NCBI RefSeq assembly: GCF_023278045.1
Contig: NZ_CP056783.1
Coordinates: 3,133,501-3,197,500, forward strand
Reading direction: 5' to 3'
Length of the DNA stretch: 64,000 nt
Source of the DNA: Flavobacterium sp. K5-23
GTDB lineage: Bacteria; Bacteroidota; Bacteroidia; Flavobacteriales; Flavobacteriaceae
The translations under genes were made by a program, and so were the position numbers. Positions 34,523 to 44,102 of the stretch are shown here, piece by piece. A model generated the notes under the pieces. The model saw nothing but the letters and a program-made list of their open reading frames with translations, searched no databases and was not told the origin of the DNA. How positions within the stretch are numbered: the stretch's first letter is position 1; each line of letters begins with the position of its first letter.

Positions 34523-35296
34523 TTAAAGCTTTTTTGCCTCATTCCAAAAAACATCCATTTCCGCCAGAGTCATATCCATCAGGGGTTTTCCTAACTCAGA
34601 AGCTTTCCCTTCTAAATACTGAAATCGTTTAATGAATTTTTTGTTTGTACGTTCTAATGCATCTTCAGGGTTTACATTAAGAAAACGAGCGTAATTAATC
34701 ATTGAGAATAAAACATCTCCAAATTCGGCTTCTATAAGATCTTGATTTCCTGCTTTAACCTCAACTTGTAGTTCTTCCAATTCCTCTTGTACTTTTTCCC
34801 AAACTTGCTGCGGTTCTTCCCAATCAAAACCTACACCTTTTACTTTATCTTGAATTCTACTGGCTTTTACCAATGCTGGTAAACTTTTAGGCACACCTTC
34901 TAACACTGATTTTTTACCCTCTTTCAGTTTAAGTTTTTCCCAATTTTGTTTCACCTCTTCTTCATTAGCCACTACTGTATCACTATAAATATGAGGATGG
35001 CGATGAATCAACTTGTCACAGATACTGTTGCACACATCAGCCATATCAAAATCATCAGTTTCGCTACCTATTTTAGCATAAAAAACAATATGCAATAACA
35101 AATCACCCAATTCATTTTTCACCTCTTTCAAGTCATTATCCAAAATTGCGTCTCCCAGTTCATAGGTTTCTTCAATAGTAAGATGACGTAAACTTTGCAA
35201 CGTTTGTTTTTTATCCCACGGGCATTGCTCACGCAATTCATCCATGATATTTAAAAGTCTTTCAAAAGCTTGAAGTTGGAGTTGTCTTGAATTCAT
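34523..35296 (-). CDS. mazG: Nucleoside triphosphate pyrophosphohydrolase MazG
   Basis: 257 aa with two MazG domains. First: CPWDKKQTLQSLRHLTIEE and EVKNELGDLLLHIVFYA (the EExxE12-28ExxD metal site). Second: LIEAEFGDVLFSMINYARF. It hydrolyses NTPs to NMP and PPi, cleaning aberrant nucleotides. Upstream are DUF5606 and def, the usual order in flavobacteria. Confidence 0.94.
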   Translation of the reverse strand: MNSRQLQLQAFERLLNIMDELREQCPWDKKQTLQSLRHLTIEETYELGDAILDNDLKEVKNELGDLLLHIVFYAKIGSETDDFDMADVCNSICDKLIHRHPHIYSDTVVANEEEVKQNWEKLKLKEGKKSVLEGVPKSLPALVKASRIQDKVKGVGFDWEEPQQVWEKVQEELEELQVEVKAGNQDLIEAEFGDVLFSMINYARFLNVNPEDALERTNKKFIKRFQYLEGKASELGKPLMDMTLAEMDVFWNEAKKL

Positions 35297-35381
35297 TACA
35301 ATTAGTTTTAGGGTAAAAATAACAAATCCTGCTTTCTAAATTCATAGAAGGCAGGATTTATTTATAAAGATTCAGAATGTG

Positions 35382-35852
35382 TTATTCTTTTACTTTTTTT
35401 TCTTTTTTAGGCTTTTCAGCAACAACTTCTTCCTCTACAGCTGGAGTTTCTTCAGTAGCTAAAGCTTCAGTTTCAACAACCATCCCTTTTGCTTGAAGCA
35501 TATTATACCAGTTCAGTACTTTTTTAATATCTGAAGGATATACTCTTTCTTCATCGTAATCAGCTAAGACTTCTTTGAAATAAGCAGCTAATGTAGCATT
35601 GTCTTCCTTATGAGAGATAGCTGGACCATTATTTTCTTTAGTCGCAATGTTTTGCATTATTTCGGCTAAAGGCTTTTCTCCTTCGTAAGTGTAAATTGAA
35701 ATCTCAGATAATAAACTTACGTTACTTTTTAAGTTTACAGTTATTTTTTTTCCATCCAATAACGATTCTGCTACAAAACCTGTACGAGTTTGTACTTTCA
35801 AAACGTATAAACCTGGTTTCCCAGAAATGGCTAATATTTTCTCTAAATTCAT
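35382..35852 (-). CDS. DUF5606 protein
   Basis: 156 aa. It starts MNLEKILAISGKPGLYVL, the DUF5606 N-terminus, and has a Lys/Glu-rich disordered tail (residues 128-156). Function unknown; restricted to Bacteroidetes. It lies between def and mazG, which suggests a housekeeping role but no more. Confidence 0.85.
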   Translation of the reverse strand: MNLEKILAISGKPGLYVLKVQTRTGFVAESLLDGKKITVNLKSNVSLLSEISIYTYEGEKPLAEIMQNIATKENNGPAISHKEDNATLAAYFKEVLADYDEERVYPSDIKKVLNWYNMLQAKGMVVETEALATEETPAVEEEVVAEKPKKEKKVKE

Positions 35853-35937
35853 GTTTTTGTTAATTATAATTAAGAATTCAATTTGTTTTTATGTTAGGGT
35901 CTAAATACCAATTTTTGATTATCAGACTATACTAGAA

Positions 35938-36525
35938 TTACCTCCCTTTCTTAGCGAAAAATTTCATTCTGTAATCTTGGAAAGTTTTACCTTCTAAGAT
36001 GTTTTTTAATTTCTTTTGAATCAAACGCTTTTTAAGAGACGATATTTTATCTGTAAATAAAATTCCTTCGATATGATCGTACTCGTGCTGGATAACTCTG
36101 GCTATCAGTCCGTCAAAAACTTCTGTTTTTACAACAAAATCTTCTTCACAGTATTCGATAGTAATTCTCTCGTTTCTTGTAACATCTTCGCGAACATCAG
36201 GAATACTCAAACAACCTTCGTTAAACACCCATTCTTCACCGTCTTCTTTCAACATTTTAGGATTGATAAAAGTTCTTTTAAAACCTTTCAATTCTTTTTG
36301 TTCATCATCTTCTAAATCTTCATCCTCACTAAACGGAGTGGTATCCACTATAAACAAGCGAATAGCCATCCCTACCTGAGGCGCAGCCAATCCTACTCCA
36401 CAAGCATTATACATTGTATCATACATATTTGCAATTGTTTCCTTTAAGTTTGGATGTTCTGGTGAAAGAACTTCCCCTACTTTTCTTAAAACTGGATCGC
36501 CATAACCTATAATTGGTAATATCAT
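35938..36525 (-). CDS. def: Peptide deformylase
   Basis: 195 aa from the ATG at 36525 (MILPIIGYGDPVLRKVG). An in-frame start at 36612 would lie upstream of the predicted +1 (about 36584) and adds 29 residues foreign to the family. Three motifs are complete: GVGLAAPQVG, EGCLSIPDV and QHEYDHIEG, giving the Cys and two His metal ligands. It removes the formyl group from new proteins. Confidence 0.95.
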   Translation of the reverse strand: MILPIIGYGDPVLRKVGEVLSPEHPNLKETIANMYDTMYNACGVGLAAPQVGMAIRLFIVDTTPFSEDEDLEDDEQKELKGFKRTFINPKMLKEDGEEWVFNEGCLSIPDVREDVTRNERITIEYCEEDFVVKTEVFDGLIARVIQHEYDHIEGILFTDKISSLKKRLIQKKLKNILEGKTFQDYRMKFFAKKGR

Positions 36526-36588
36526 TATTATTGTATTAAGTATTGTATATAGTGCATTAAGAATCTCTATCCTTATAAATACGGTTGG

Positions 36589-36596
36589 CAAAAATA
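36589..36596 (-). promoter_or_regulatory. TAnnTTTG -7 element of def
   Basis: TATTTTTG on the minus strand, exact consensus; leader of about 59 nt to the ATG at 36525. Confidence 0.5.
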
Positions 36597-36698
36597 GTAA
36601 AAAATTGGACAATCGTTAATTCCAAAGACATAATTAGCATTTATTTACAATTTTTATTAAAAACCAACGATTTACACCGCCCCAATTCTTACAATTGT

Positions 36699-36706
36699 TA
36701 CCTTTG
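36699..36706 (+). promoter_or_regulatory. TAnnTTTG -7 element of the FUSC gene
   Basis: TACCTTTG predicts +1 near 36711 and thus the ATG at 36725 rather than the TTG at 36695. Confidence 0.55.
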
Positions 36707-36724
36707 TGTGTATTCCTTTCTCCT

Positions 36725-38938
36725 ATGATTTCAAAAATTCAAAAATTCACTGAAAGCACCCATTTCACTAATGCCTTAAAAGTTACTATTGCGACTGTAA
36801 TTCCAGTATTGTTATTTACTTTTTTGGGTTATTTCCAAATAGGCTTTACAATTGCATTAGGTGCCTTTTTCACGTATCCAAGTGATGTTCCAAGTAATTT
36901 AAAACAAAAAATAAATGGATTACTAGTCTCTGCATTTATAGTATCAGCTACTAATTTAGTATTAAACATAGCTTATCCATTCTCAGGAATTTTTTACCCT
37001 TTTTTAGCTTTATTGATATTCTTACTGTCTATGATATCGGTTTATGGACAAAGAGCAACTATGATTTCATTTTCGGCTTTACTTTCCATTTCTCTGGCAT
37101 TTGCCCATTTAAATGAAGGTTGGGAAATACTGCATTATTCAGCATTACTGCTCGCAGGAGGTTTATTCTACATAATCATTTCATTACTGTTTTATTACAT
37201 CAGACCTTATCGTTATGTCGAATTACAAATTGCCGAATGCATTAGACTCACTTCTGATTATCTAGAACTAAGAGCTGATTTATGGACAAATACTGCAGAC
37301 AAAAAGACAATTATTGAAAAACAATTGAGCCTTCAAGTTCAATTGAATATCATTCAAGAAAACATAAGAGAAGTTCTTATAGGAAACCAAATAAATTCAG
37401 GTTCTTCTATCCAAAACCGAAAATTACTCCTCGTTTTCATCTCTTTAGTGGAAATTCTTGAATTAGCATTAGCAACTTCATTTGATCACGACAAACTCCA
37501 TCAAAAATTCAATAACAATCCCAAAGTATTAACCATTTATCAAAACTTGGCATACAATCTGGCAATCCCTTTAAAACAACTTGCAGATAGTATTGAAAAC
37601 ATACAAAAATATAAGTCTAGTCATCATTTAGCTAATGATTTAAATACACTTCAAACGGCAATTATCGATTACGAAACAGATCTAGGCATAACTTCTGATT
37701 CAGAAAGTGGATATATGCTTACCACAATGTTACAGTATGCCGAAAAACAAATAGAAAAAATTAAGATTGTTGAGCGTACATTCAGTTCAACGATCAGTTC
37801 AGTTGATTTTAAAGGGAAAGATAAAGATTTAGAAAAATTCCTTACTCCGCTACATTATCCGTTGAGTGCTTTTACTGGAAATCTTAGTTTTTCCTCGTCA
37901 GTATTCAGGCATTCTCTTCGAATAACCATTACTATTTTATGTGGTTTTATAATTGGTCAATTTGTTCCTTTCCAAAACGTATATTGGATACTATTAACTA
38001 TTGTAGTTATATTGAAACCAGGATATGGCTTGACAAAACAACGCTCATTTGAACGTATATTCGGGACTGTAATAGGCGGCTTGATTGCTTTTGGATTGTT
38101 GGTTTTAATAAATAACATAATCCTCGTTAGTGTTTTTGCAGTATTGGCTATGGTCTTAGGTTTAACGTTTTCACAATCAAACTATAAAATAGGAGTTATT
38201 TTTGTTACCATCAATGTCATTTTTATATACGGAATTCAAACCCCTAATATTGCTGATGTTGTACAATATAGAATCTTAGACACATTAACCGGAGCTGCAT
38301 TGGCCTTTTTAGCCAATTACTTTTTATGGCCTAGCTGGGAGCTGTTGAATATCCCTAAATATTTAGAAAAAGCGATTACAGCAAACAGAAATTACATAAA
38401 AGAGATTTCTATTTATTACAATAAAAAAGGCGAACTTCCTTTAGCGTATCGATTGGCAAGAAAACAAGCTTTTATTGAAGTTGGTAATCTAATGGCTTCC
38501 TTTCAGAGAATGATGCAAGAACCTAAATCTAAGCAAATTAAACAAACACAGGTTTATAAATTGACAGTTCTAAACCATACGTTACTTTCTTCGGCAGCTT
38601 CTTTAGGTACATATATACAATCTCACAAAACCACAAAAGCTTCAGAAGCTTTTAATGTAGTAGTCGATGGAGTAATAAAAAACTTAGACGATGCAATTTC
38701 TATTTTAAAGAATAGAAATATCAAACCTCAGGAAAACAATCACAATACAGAATTACAAAAAAGGTTTACTGAATTAAAAAATATCCGAGAAAAAGAATTA
38801 AAATCAGGGAATCCAGTAGATGAAGAAGCGTTTCAATTAAAAATGCAGGAAGCGCAATTAGTAAATGAACAATTAATCTGGCTGACTAATTTATCTCGTA
38901 ATATTGAAAAAAACACGGAATTAATGATGAAGTCATAA
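36725..38938 (+). CDS. FUSC-family membrane protein (YccS/YhfK-like)
   Basis: 737 aa. Two blocks of membrane helices (residues 20-180 and 400-540) separated by a helical cytoplasmic domain, plus a C-terminal soluble part. Motifs KVTIATVIPVLLF and RHSLRITITILCGFIIGQ begin the two membrane repeats. Relatives (YccS, aromatic acid exporter AaeB) pump aromatic acids or other small molecules. Ends in a hairpin shared with mqo. Confidence 0.87.
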   Translation: MISKIQKFTESTHFTNALKVTIATVIPVLLFTFLGYFQIGFTIALGAFFTYPSDVPSNLKQKINGLLVSAFIVSATNLVLNIAYPFSGIFYPFLALLIFLLSMISVYGQRATMISFSALLSISLAFAHLNEGWEILHYSALLLAGGLFYIIISLLFYYIRPYRYVELQIAECIRLTSDYLELRADLWTNTADKKTIIEKQLSLQVQLNIIQENIREVLIGNQINSGSSIQNRKLLLVFISLVEILELALATSFDHDKLHQKFNNNPKVLTIYQNLAYNLAIPLKQLADSIENIQKYKSSHHLANDLNTLQTAIIDYETDLGITSDSESGYMLTTMLQYAEKQIEKIKIVERTFSSTISSVDFKGKDKDLEKFLTPLHYPLSAFTGNLSFSSSVFRHSLRITITILCGFIIGQFVPFQNVYWILLTIVVILKPGYGLTKQRSFERIFGTVIGGLIAFGLLVLINNIILVSVFAVLAMVLGLTFSQSNYKIGVIFVTINVIFIYGIQTPNIADVVQYRILDTLTGAALAFLANYFLWPSWELLNIPKYLEKAITANRNYIKEISIYYNKKGELPLAYRLARKQAFIEVGNLMASFQRMMQEPKSKQIKQTQVYKLTVLNHTLLSSAASLGTYIQSHKTTKASEAFNVVVDGVIKNLDDAISILKNRNIKPQENNHNTELQKRFTELKNIREKELKSGNPVDEEAFQLKMQEAQLVNEQLIWLTNLSRNIEKNTELMMKS

Positions 38939-38941
38939 AAC

Positions 38942-38969
38942 ATCAATCCCGACTTATATCGGGATTGAT
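38942..38969. terminator. Bidirectional hairpin between the FUSC gene and mqo
   Basis: An 11-bp stem (ATCAATCCCGA with TCGGGATTGAT) and 6-nt loop in the 43-bp gap between two convergent genes; no long T tract. Confidence 0.6.
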
Positions 38970-38981
38970 ATCAAACTATTA

Positions 38982-40478
38982 TTATGCATTCAGTTTTAAA
39001 ACTGAAGAAGTGTTTTTTCTTATTTCTTCTAGAAGATCTGGATTATCATTTAAAGTCTGTCCATAAGAAGGAATCATCACTTTAAGTTTTTCTTGCCATT
39101 CTGGTGTTTCTAACTTGTCTTTAAAGCATCTTCCTAACAAGTCAACCATAATAGATACAGCCGTAGAAGCTCCAGGAGATGCGCCAAGTAATACTGCTAA
39201 TGAACCATCAGCAGAATTAATTACCTCAGTACCAAATTCAAGAATCCCTCCTTCTTTTTCATCTTTCTTAATTACCTGCACGCGTTGTCCAGCTCTTTCG
39301 ATAACCCAGTCTTTCGATCTTGCACTTGGCACGTATTCCTTAAGAGCATTCATTCTGTCTTTTGGAGATTGGCGAACTTGTTCAATAAGATATTTAGTAA
39401 GCGGAATGTTTTTAATTCCTGCAGCAATCATTGGAATAATATTGTCTTTTTTAATTGAAAAAGGCAAATCAGAATAAGAACCATTTTTCAAAAAACGAGT
39501 GGAAAATCCAGCAAAAGGACCAAAAAGCAATGCTTTTTCTCCATCAATCATTCTTGAATCGATATGTGGAACAGACATAGGAGGAGCGCCTACACTAGCC
39601 TTACCGTATACTTTAGCTTGGTGTTTAGCAATAACTTCAGGGTTAATACATTTTAACCATTGCCCACTAACGGGAAAACCCCCAAAGCCTTTTCCTTCCG
39701 GAATATCTGCTTTTTCTAATAATGGCAAAGAACCTCCACCAGCACCTATAAAAACAAATTTAGTATATACTTTTCTCTTTTGATCAGAAGCTAAATCTTT
39801 GATTTTTATTCTCCAGGATTTATCTTTTAATTGTTTCAACTTACGAACTTCATGATTGTAATGAATCGTCACTCCGTCCTGCTGAGACAAATAGTCAAAC
39901 ATCCTTCTGGTTAATTCTCCAAAGTTTACATCAGTACCCATATCCATTGTGGTAGCCGCCACTTTATCAGTATCTTTTCTACCTTCCATAACTAGAGGCA
40001 TCCATTTTTTCAGTTGTTCAACATCAGTACTGAAAGCCATATCTTTAAAAAGTGGATTTTGACTTAAAACATCAAAACGTTTCTTTAAATATTCGACATT
40101 TTTATCTCCCCAAACAAAACTAAGGTGAGGAATGCTTTTAATGAAATTTTCAGGTGATGGGGCGCAATTATTCTGAACTAAATAAGACCAAAATTGTCTT
40201 GAAACCTCAAAAGATTCTGCAATACTAATTGCTTTTTTAGGATCTATACTTCCGTCTTGACTTTCTGGAGTGTAGTTCAATTCACAAAAAGCGGAATGAC
40301 CAGTACCTGCATTATTCCAGGCATCAGAACTTTCGGCTGCAGCTATATCAAGTCTTTCGTAAATCTCTATTTTTATGTCTGGTTGTAATTCTTTTAATAG
40401 TACCCCAAGTGTGGCACTCATTATTCCAGCTCCTATAAGAACTACATCAGTATTGGTACGAATTGTTGTGTCAGTCAT
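38982..40478 (-). CDS. mqo: Malate:quinone oxidoreductase
   Basis: 498 aa. N-terminal FAD fold VVLIGAGIMSATLGVLL, SSDAWNNAGTGHSAFCELNY, and the C-terminal GASPGASTAVSIM, all Mqo signatures. The membrane-associated flavoprotein passes electrons from malate to the quinone pool, linking the TCA cycle to respiration such as the cbb3 chain encoded nearby. Confidence 0.95.
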   Translation of the reverse strand: MTDTTIRTNTDVVLIGAGIMSATLGVLLKELQPDIKIEIYERLDIAAAESSDAWNNAGTGHSAFCELNYTPESQDGSIDPKKAISIAESFEVSRQFWSYLVQNNCAPSPENFIKSIPHLSFVWGDKNVEYLKKRFDVLSQNPLFKDMAFSTDVEQLKKWMPLVMEGRKDTDKVAATTMDMGTDVNFGELTRRMFDYLSQQDGVTIHYNHEVRKLKQLKDKSWRIKIKDLASDQKRKVYTKFVFIGAGGGSLPLLEKADIPEGKGFGGFPVSGQWLKCINPEVIAKHQAKVYGKASVGAPPMSVPHIDSRMIDGEKALLFGPFAGFSTRFLKNGSYSDLPFSIKKDNIIPMIAAGIKNIPLTKYLIEQVRQSPKDRMNALKEYVPSARSKDWVIERAGQRVQVIKKDEKEGGILEFGTEVINSADGSLAVLLGASPGASTAVSIMVDLLGRCFKDKLETPEWQEKLKVMIPSYGQTLNDNPDLLEEIRKNTSSVLKLNA

Positions 40479-40496
40479 GGCAATATTTTAAGAATG

Positions 40497-40504
40497 CAAA
40501 GATA
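40497..40504 (-). promoter_or_regulatory. TAnnTTTG -7 element of mqo
   Basis: TATCTTTG on the minus strand; predicted +1 near 40492, leader about 14 nt. Confidence 0.6.
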
Positions 40505-40596
40505 CTTCATAAAATCACAAAAAAACCAATAAAATCAATTGAAAAAGTTAGACTTTACGAAAACGTTTGAGCCTTATTAATTCATTAAAACGACTA

Positions 40597-41013
40597 TTAA
40601 AATTGCTTTCGATTCAAATAATCCTGAAGCATTATTGTTGCTGAAATTTCGTCAATAAGCGCTTTGTTTTGACGTTGTTTTTTATTCAAACCACTATCGA
40701 TCATTGTTTGAAAAGCCATTTTTGAGGTAAAACGTTCATCCACACGAACCACTTTCATATCCGGAAAATGATTTGTAAAATGAGTTACAAATCCTTTAAT
40801 AATCGAAGCGCTTTCCGAAGGTTGTCCGTTCATTTGTTTAGGATCACCTATAATTACCGCTTCTACTTTTTCCTTAGCGAAATAATCTTTTAAAAAAGCA
40901 ATGGCAGTTGCGCTTGGAATTGTAGTCAATCCTGAAGCTATTATTTGCATTTCATCAGTAACAGCAATACCTGTTCGTTTTTGTCCGTAGTCAATAGCTA
41001 GAATTCTTGGCAT
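40597..41013 (-). CDS. ruvX: Putative pre-16S rRNA nuclease / Holliday junction resolvase-like (RuvX, YqgF)
   Basis: 138 aa, the usual length. RNase H-like fold with DYGQKRTGIAVT (first catalytic Asp, residue 7), VEAVIIGDPKQMNG, and VDERFTSKMAF. The family trims the 5' end of 16S rRNA and has been called a Holliday junction resolvase. In other flavobacteria it sits beside def; here the FUSC gene and mqo lie between. Confidence 0.93.
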   Translation of the reverse strand: MPRILAIDYGQKRTGIAVTDEMQIIASGLTTIPSATAIAFLKDYFAKEKVEAVIIGDPKQMNGQPSESASIIKGFVTHFTNHFPDMKVVRVDERFTSKMAFQTMIDSGLNKKQRQNKALIDEISATIMLQDYLNRKQF

Positions 41014-41033
41014 TTATTTGATAGTTTATTTTG

Positions 41034-41041
41034 CAAAGATA
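41034..41041 (-). promoter_or_regulatory. TAnnTTTG -7 element of ruvX
   Basis: TATCTTTG on the minus strand within GCAAAGATA, as at mqo; leader about 16 nt. Confidence 0.55.
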
Positions 41042-41256
41042 CATAACAAGACACAAACTTTCTAAGCCTTTTAGTATTCACATAAAATCATAATTTCTGC
41101 TAATTCCCCTTACTTTAATAATAACCAAACCATAAATTTAGATATTGAATCTAAATCAGGAGTACAATAGTAAAATAGCGTGCTAAAATTATTTAAACAT
41201 TTAAATCAAATATGTTAGTATTACAAAAACAAAGCAGTTTTAGAAGAAAATCCTAT

Positions 41257-41264
41257 TACATTTG
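41257..41264 (+). promoter_or_regulatory. TAnnTTTG -7 element of the acyltransferase gene
   Basis: TACATTTG overlaps the apparent TTG start at 41262, so that codon cannot be used; the TTG at 41280 fits +1 near 41269. Confidence 0.55.
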
Positions 41265-41279
41265 CAAAAAATAAAAATT

Positions 41280-43187
41280 TTGAATTCAAACTTTTCTTAT
41301 CGTCCAGATATAGATGGAATACGAGCTTTGGCTGTTATACTTGTTATATTATTTCACGCAGGCATTTCTTTTACACCTGGAGGATACATTGGAGTTGATG
41401 TGTTTTTTGTTCTTTCTGGTTTTTTGATTTCTTTGAGCATTGATAAAGAGATGAGTAACAACTCTTTTTCTTTCAAACAATTCTATTTAAGACGCATTAG
41501 AAGGATAATTCCAGTTCTTATTTTTGTAATGTTAATTGTAACCATTCCTGCTTATATATTTTTATTTGCCGATAATTTAGAGTCATATGGAAGAACATTA
41601 ATCCATACGTTTTTATCAACCAATAATTTCCATTTATGGTTGAATAGCGGAAATTATTTTGCGGAGAATTCAGACTCAATTCCTTTATTACATACTTGGT
41701 CTTTATCCGTTGAGGAACAATATTATATGTTATGGCCATTACTATTATTATTTTTACATAAAAAATTTAGTTTAGAAAAAAGACTTGTCATTATTTTTAT
41801 TTTTCTGATTTCCGGTATTTTTCTTTCTATTTATTTAACAAACATTAATCCAAAAGCGGCTTACTTTTTATTACCAGCACGCATATTTGAACTTACAATT
41901 GGTGCTTGTTTAGCAATGTTTTGGAATAAAACACCTGTTTTATCCAAAACTCAAAATAGTCTGATCTCGATTGTAGGATTAGCATTAATTATAGCACCAG
42001 CTGTATTACTTTCTAAATCAAGCATATTCCCAGGATTAAACGCATTTTGGCCTTGTCTAGGAACAGCTTTGATAATTTTTACAGGAAAAGAAATCCGTAA
42101 TCAAGGCATTGTAAACAAATTGCTTCAGAATAAAATTTTGGTTTTCATCGGTTTACTATCTTATTCGATGTATTTATGGCATTGGCCCTTATTTGTATTT
42201 ATCAAATATTTGGGAATCAATTTAGAGGGATCGGTTAGAATTATATCATTGCTGTCAATTATCGGTTTGTCTTATTTTTCATGGCGCTTTATTGAGCAAC
42301 CCTTCAGAATTAAATACAAATACAACTTTAAAAAAACAGTTCTGATTTTAGTAGTACCCTCTTTTATAGCAATATTATTAATATATGTATTTTTAGATGC
42401 TAAAGATGGATATCCTGAACGATTTCCTAATCTATCAGAGTTTACGCAAAAAACAAATTTCCCAAACATTGTAAGAAAAAAATGCTTTAACAAATATAAG
42501 ATAGGAAATTGTGAAGAATGTTTCTTAGGAATAAAAAAAGACAGTTTAGACGGTATGTTAATAGGTGATTCATTTGCAAATCATACTGGGGCTTTTTTAG
42601 ATGTTTTAGCTAAAGATGCTGGAATGTACATTCACGATAGTGCAGCATCTGGCTACCCCCTTTTAAATAATTTAAATAACGATGGTACTCCAGAATTCCC
42701 TTCAGAATATGCTGACAATAGACTGAAATTTGCAACAAAATATAAAAATATTTTTATTGCGGCAAATTGGAATGAACTATCAAATCCTAATAGTAATAAT
42801 TATAAATCAATATTAAATACAGTAGGGTATTTGATTAAATCTGGAAAAAAAATAATTATATTTGATAGTCCAAGATCAACATCTGAAATGGATTTACATA
42901 AATTAAAATTATTGAAATCTGGATTACCTATTTTCTTTTCGCAAAAAATATTTACTATTCCATTTACACCAAGACCCTATAATTACATTGTTTATGAAAT
43001 GAAAAGAAAGTTTCCTTCAATACTGATAATAGATATAAATGATGTTTTATGCAAAAGTGGTAATTGTGATGTAGAAATAGACAATATGATACTGTACAGA
43101 GACCCTACCCATTTAAACACTAGTGGAGGTAAATTGATTGGAGAAAAATACCTGAAATTAAAAGGGAATCCTTTAAAAAACTTATAA
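41280..43187 (+). CDS. Acyltransferase family 3 (OafA/YrhL-like) with C-terminal SGNH domain
   Basis: 635 aa from TTG at 41280 (first residues NSNFSYRPDIDGIRALAV). The N-terminal ~350 residues are the ten-helix acyltransferase_3 unit (DGIRALAVILVILFHAG, the catalytic His). The C-terminal part is an SGNH domain: MLIGDSFANHT holds the Ser and RDPTHLNTSGG the Asp-His pair. Such fusions O-acetylate LPS O-antigen or capsule, fitting the glycan cluster 900 bp downstream. AT content is high even for this window. Confidence 0.88.
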   Translation: MNSNFSYRPDIDGIRALAVILVILFHAGISFTPGGYIGVDVFFVLSGFLISLSIDKEMSNNSFSFKQFYLRRIRRIIPVLIFVMLIVTIPAYIFLFADNLESYGRTLIHTFLSTNNFHLWLNSGNYFAENSDSIPLLHTWSLSVEEQYYMLWPLLLLFLHKKFSLEKRLVIIFIFLISGIFLSIYLTNINPKAAYFLLPARIFELTIGACLAMFWNKTPVLSKTQNSLISIVGLALIIAPAVLLSKSSIFPGLNAFWPCLGTALIIFTGKEIRNQGIVNKLLQNKILVFIGLLSYSMYLWHWPLFVFIKYLGINLEGSVRIISLLSIIGLSYFSWRFIEQPFRIKYKYNFKKTVLILVVPSFIAILLIYVFLDAKDGYPERFPNLSEFTQKTNFPNIVRKKCFNKYKIGNCEECFLGIKKDSLDGMLIGDSFANHTGAFLDVLAKDAGMYIHDSAASGYPLLNNLNNDGTPEFPSEYADNRLKFATKYKNIFIAANWNELSNPNSNNYKSILNTVGYLIKSGKKIIIFDSPRSTSEMDLHKLKLLKSGLPIFFSQKIFTIPFTPRPYNYIVYEMKRKFPSILIIDINDVLCKSGNCDVEIDNMILYRDPTHLNTSGGKLIGEKYLKLKGNPLKNL

Positions 43188-43210
43188 TCATAATAAATAC
43201 TTAAAAGCAA

Positions 43211-44026
43211 ATGAATCCATTACAAACAATAATAGAACAAGCATGGGAAAACCGAGCTTTGTTACAAGAAGAAACGACAACAACTGCTATTAGAGAAGTT
43301 ATTGAATTATTAGACACTGGAAAATTACGTGTAGCTGAACCAAAAGGAGATGCTTGGCAGGTAAACGAATGGGTTAAGAAAGCTGTCGTTATGTATTTCC
43401 CTATTCAAAAAATGGAAACTTGGGAATCTGGAATTTTTGAGTACCATGACAAAATGCTTCTTAAAAGAGGATTTGCTGAAAAAGGAATTCGTGTAGTTCC
43501 TAATGCTGTTGCCCGTTATGGTGCATATATTTCAAGCGGTGTTATCTTAATGCCAAGTTATGTAAACATTGGAGCTTATGTTGATGAAGGAACAATGGTA
43601 GATACTTGGGCAACTGTAGGTAGTTGTGCTCAAATAGGTAAAAACGTTCACTTAAGTGGTGGTGTTGGTATTGGAGGGGTTCTAGAACCTTTGCAAGCAG
43701 CTCCAGTAATCATTGAAGATGGTGCTTTTATAGGATCTCGTTGTATCGTTGTTGAAGGTGTTCACGTAGGTAAAGAAGCTGTTCTAGGCGCTAACGTATG
43801 TTTGACTGCGTCTACTAAAATCATTGACGTTACAGGTGATTCTCCGGTGGAGATGAAAGGATATGTTCCAGCTCGTTCTGTAGTAATTCCTGGTAGCTAT
43901 ACCAAAAAATTTGCCGCTGGGGAATTTCAAGTTCCTTGTGCGTTAATTATTGGAACTCGTAAACCATCTACTGATTTAAAAACATCATTAAATAACGCTT
44001 TACGCGAATATGATGTAGCTGTATAA
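43211..44026 (+). CDS. dapD: 2,3,4,5-tetrahydropyridine-2,6-dicarboxylate N-succinyltransferase
   Basis: 271 aa, full length. Left-handed beta-helix hexapeptide repeats from about residue 100 (IGAYVDEGTMVDTWATVGSC, HLSGGVGIGGVLEPLQAAP), with the DapD-specific VRVVPNAVARYG-type segment before them (seen as GIRVVPNAVARYGAY). Makes a lysine/diaminopimelate intermediate needed for peptidoglycan. Confidence 0.95.
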   Translation: MNPLQTIIEQAWENRALLQEETTTTAIREVIELLDTGKLRVAEPKGDAWQVNEWVKKAVVMYFPIQKMETWESGIFEYHDKMLLKRGFAEKGIRVVPNAVARYGAYISSGVILMPSYVNIGAYVDEGTMVDTWATVGSCAQIGKNVHLSGGVGIGGVLEPLQAAPVIIEDGAFIGSRCIVVEGVHVGKEAVLGANVCLTASTKIIDVTGDSPVEMKGYVPARSVVIPGSYTKKFAAGEFQVPCALIIGTRKPSTDLKTSLNNALREYDVAV

Positions 44027-44045
44027 ATCAAGTAAGACTTATAAA

Positions 44046-44102
44046 AAAATCCCCAAACTTTAAATTAATATGATTTATAGTTTGGGGATTTTCATTACTT
44101 CT
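44046..44102. terminator. Bidirectional terminator between dapD and the Kdo-kinase-like gene
   Basis: A 14-bp stem (44046-44059 with 44089-44102) whose arm overlaps the stop region of the minus-strand gene ending at 44095. Confidence 0.8.

Noticed and set aside
36526..36612. 29-residue N-terminal extension of peptide deformylase
   Set aside because: It is upstream of the predicted transcription start and does not resemble the family; the ATG at 36525 starts the conserved sequence.
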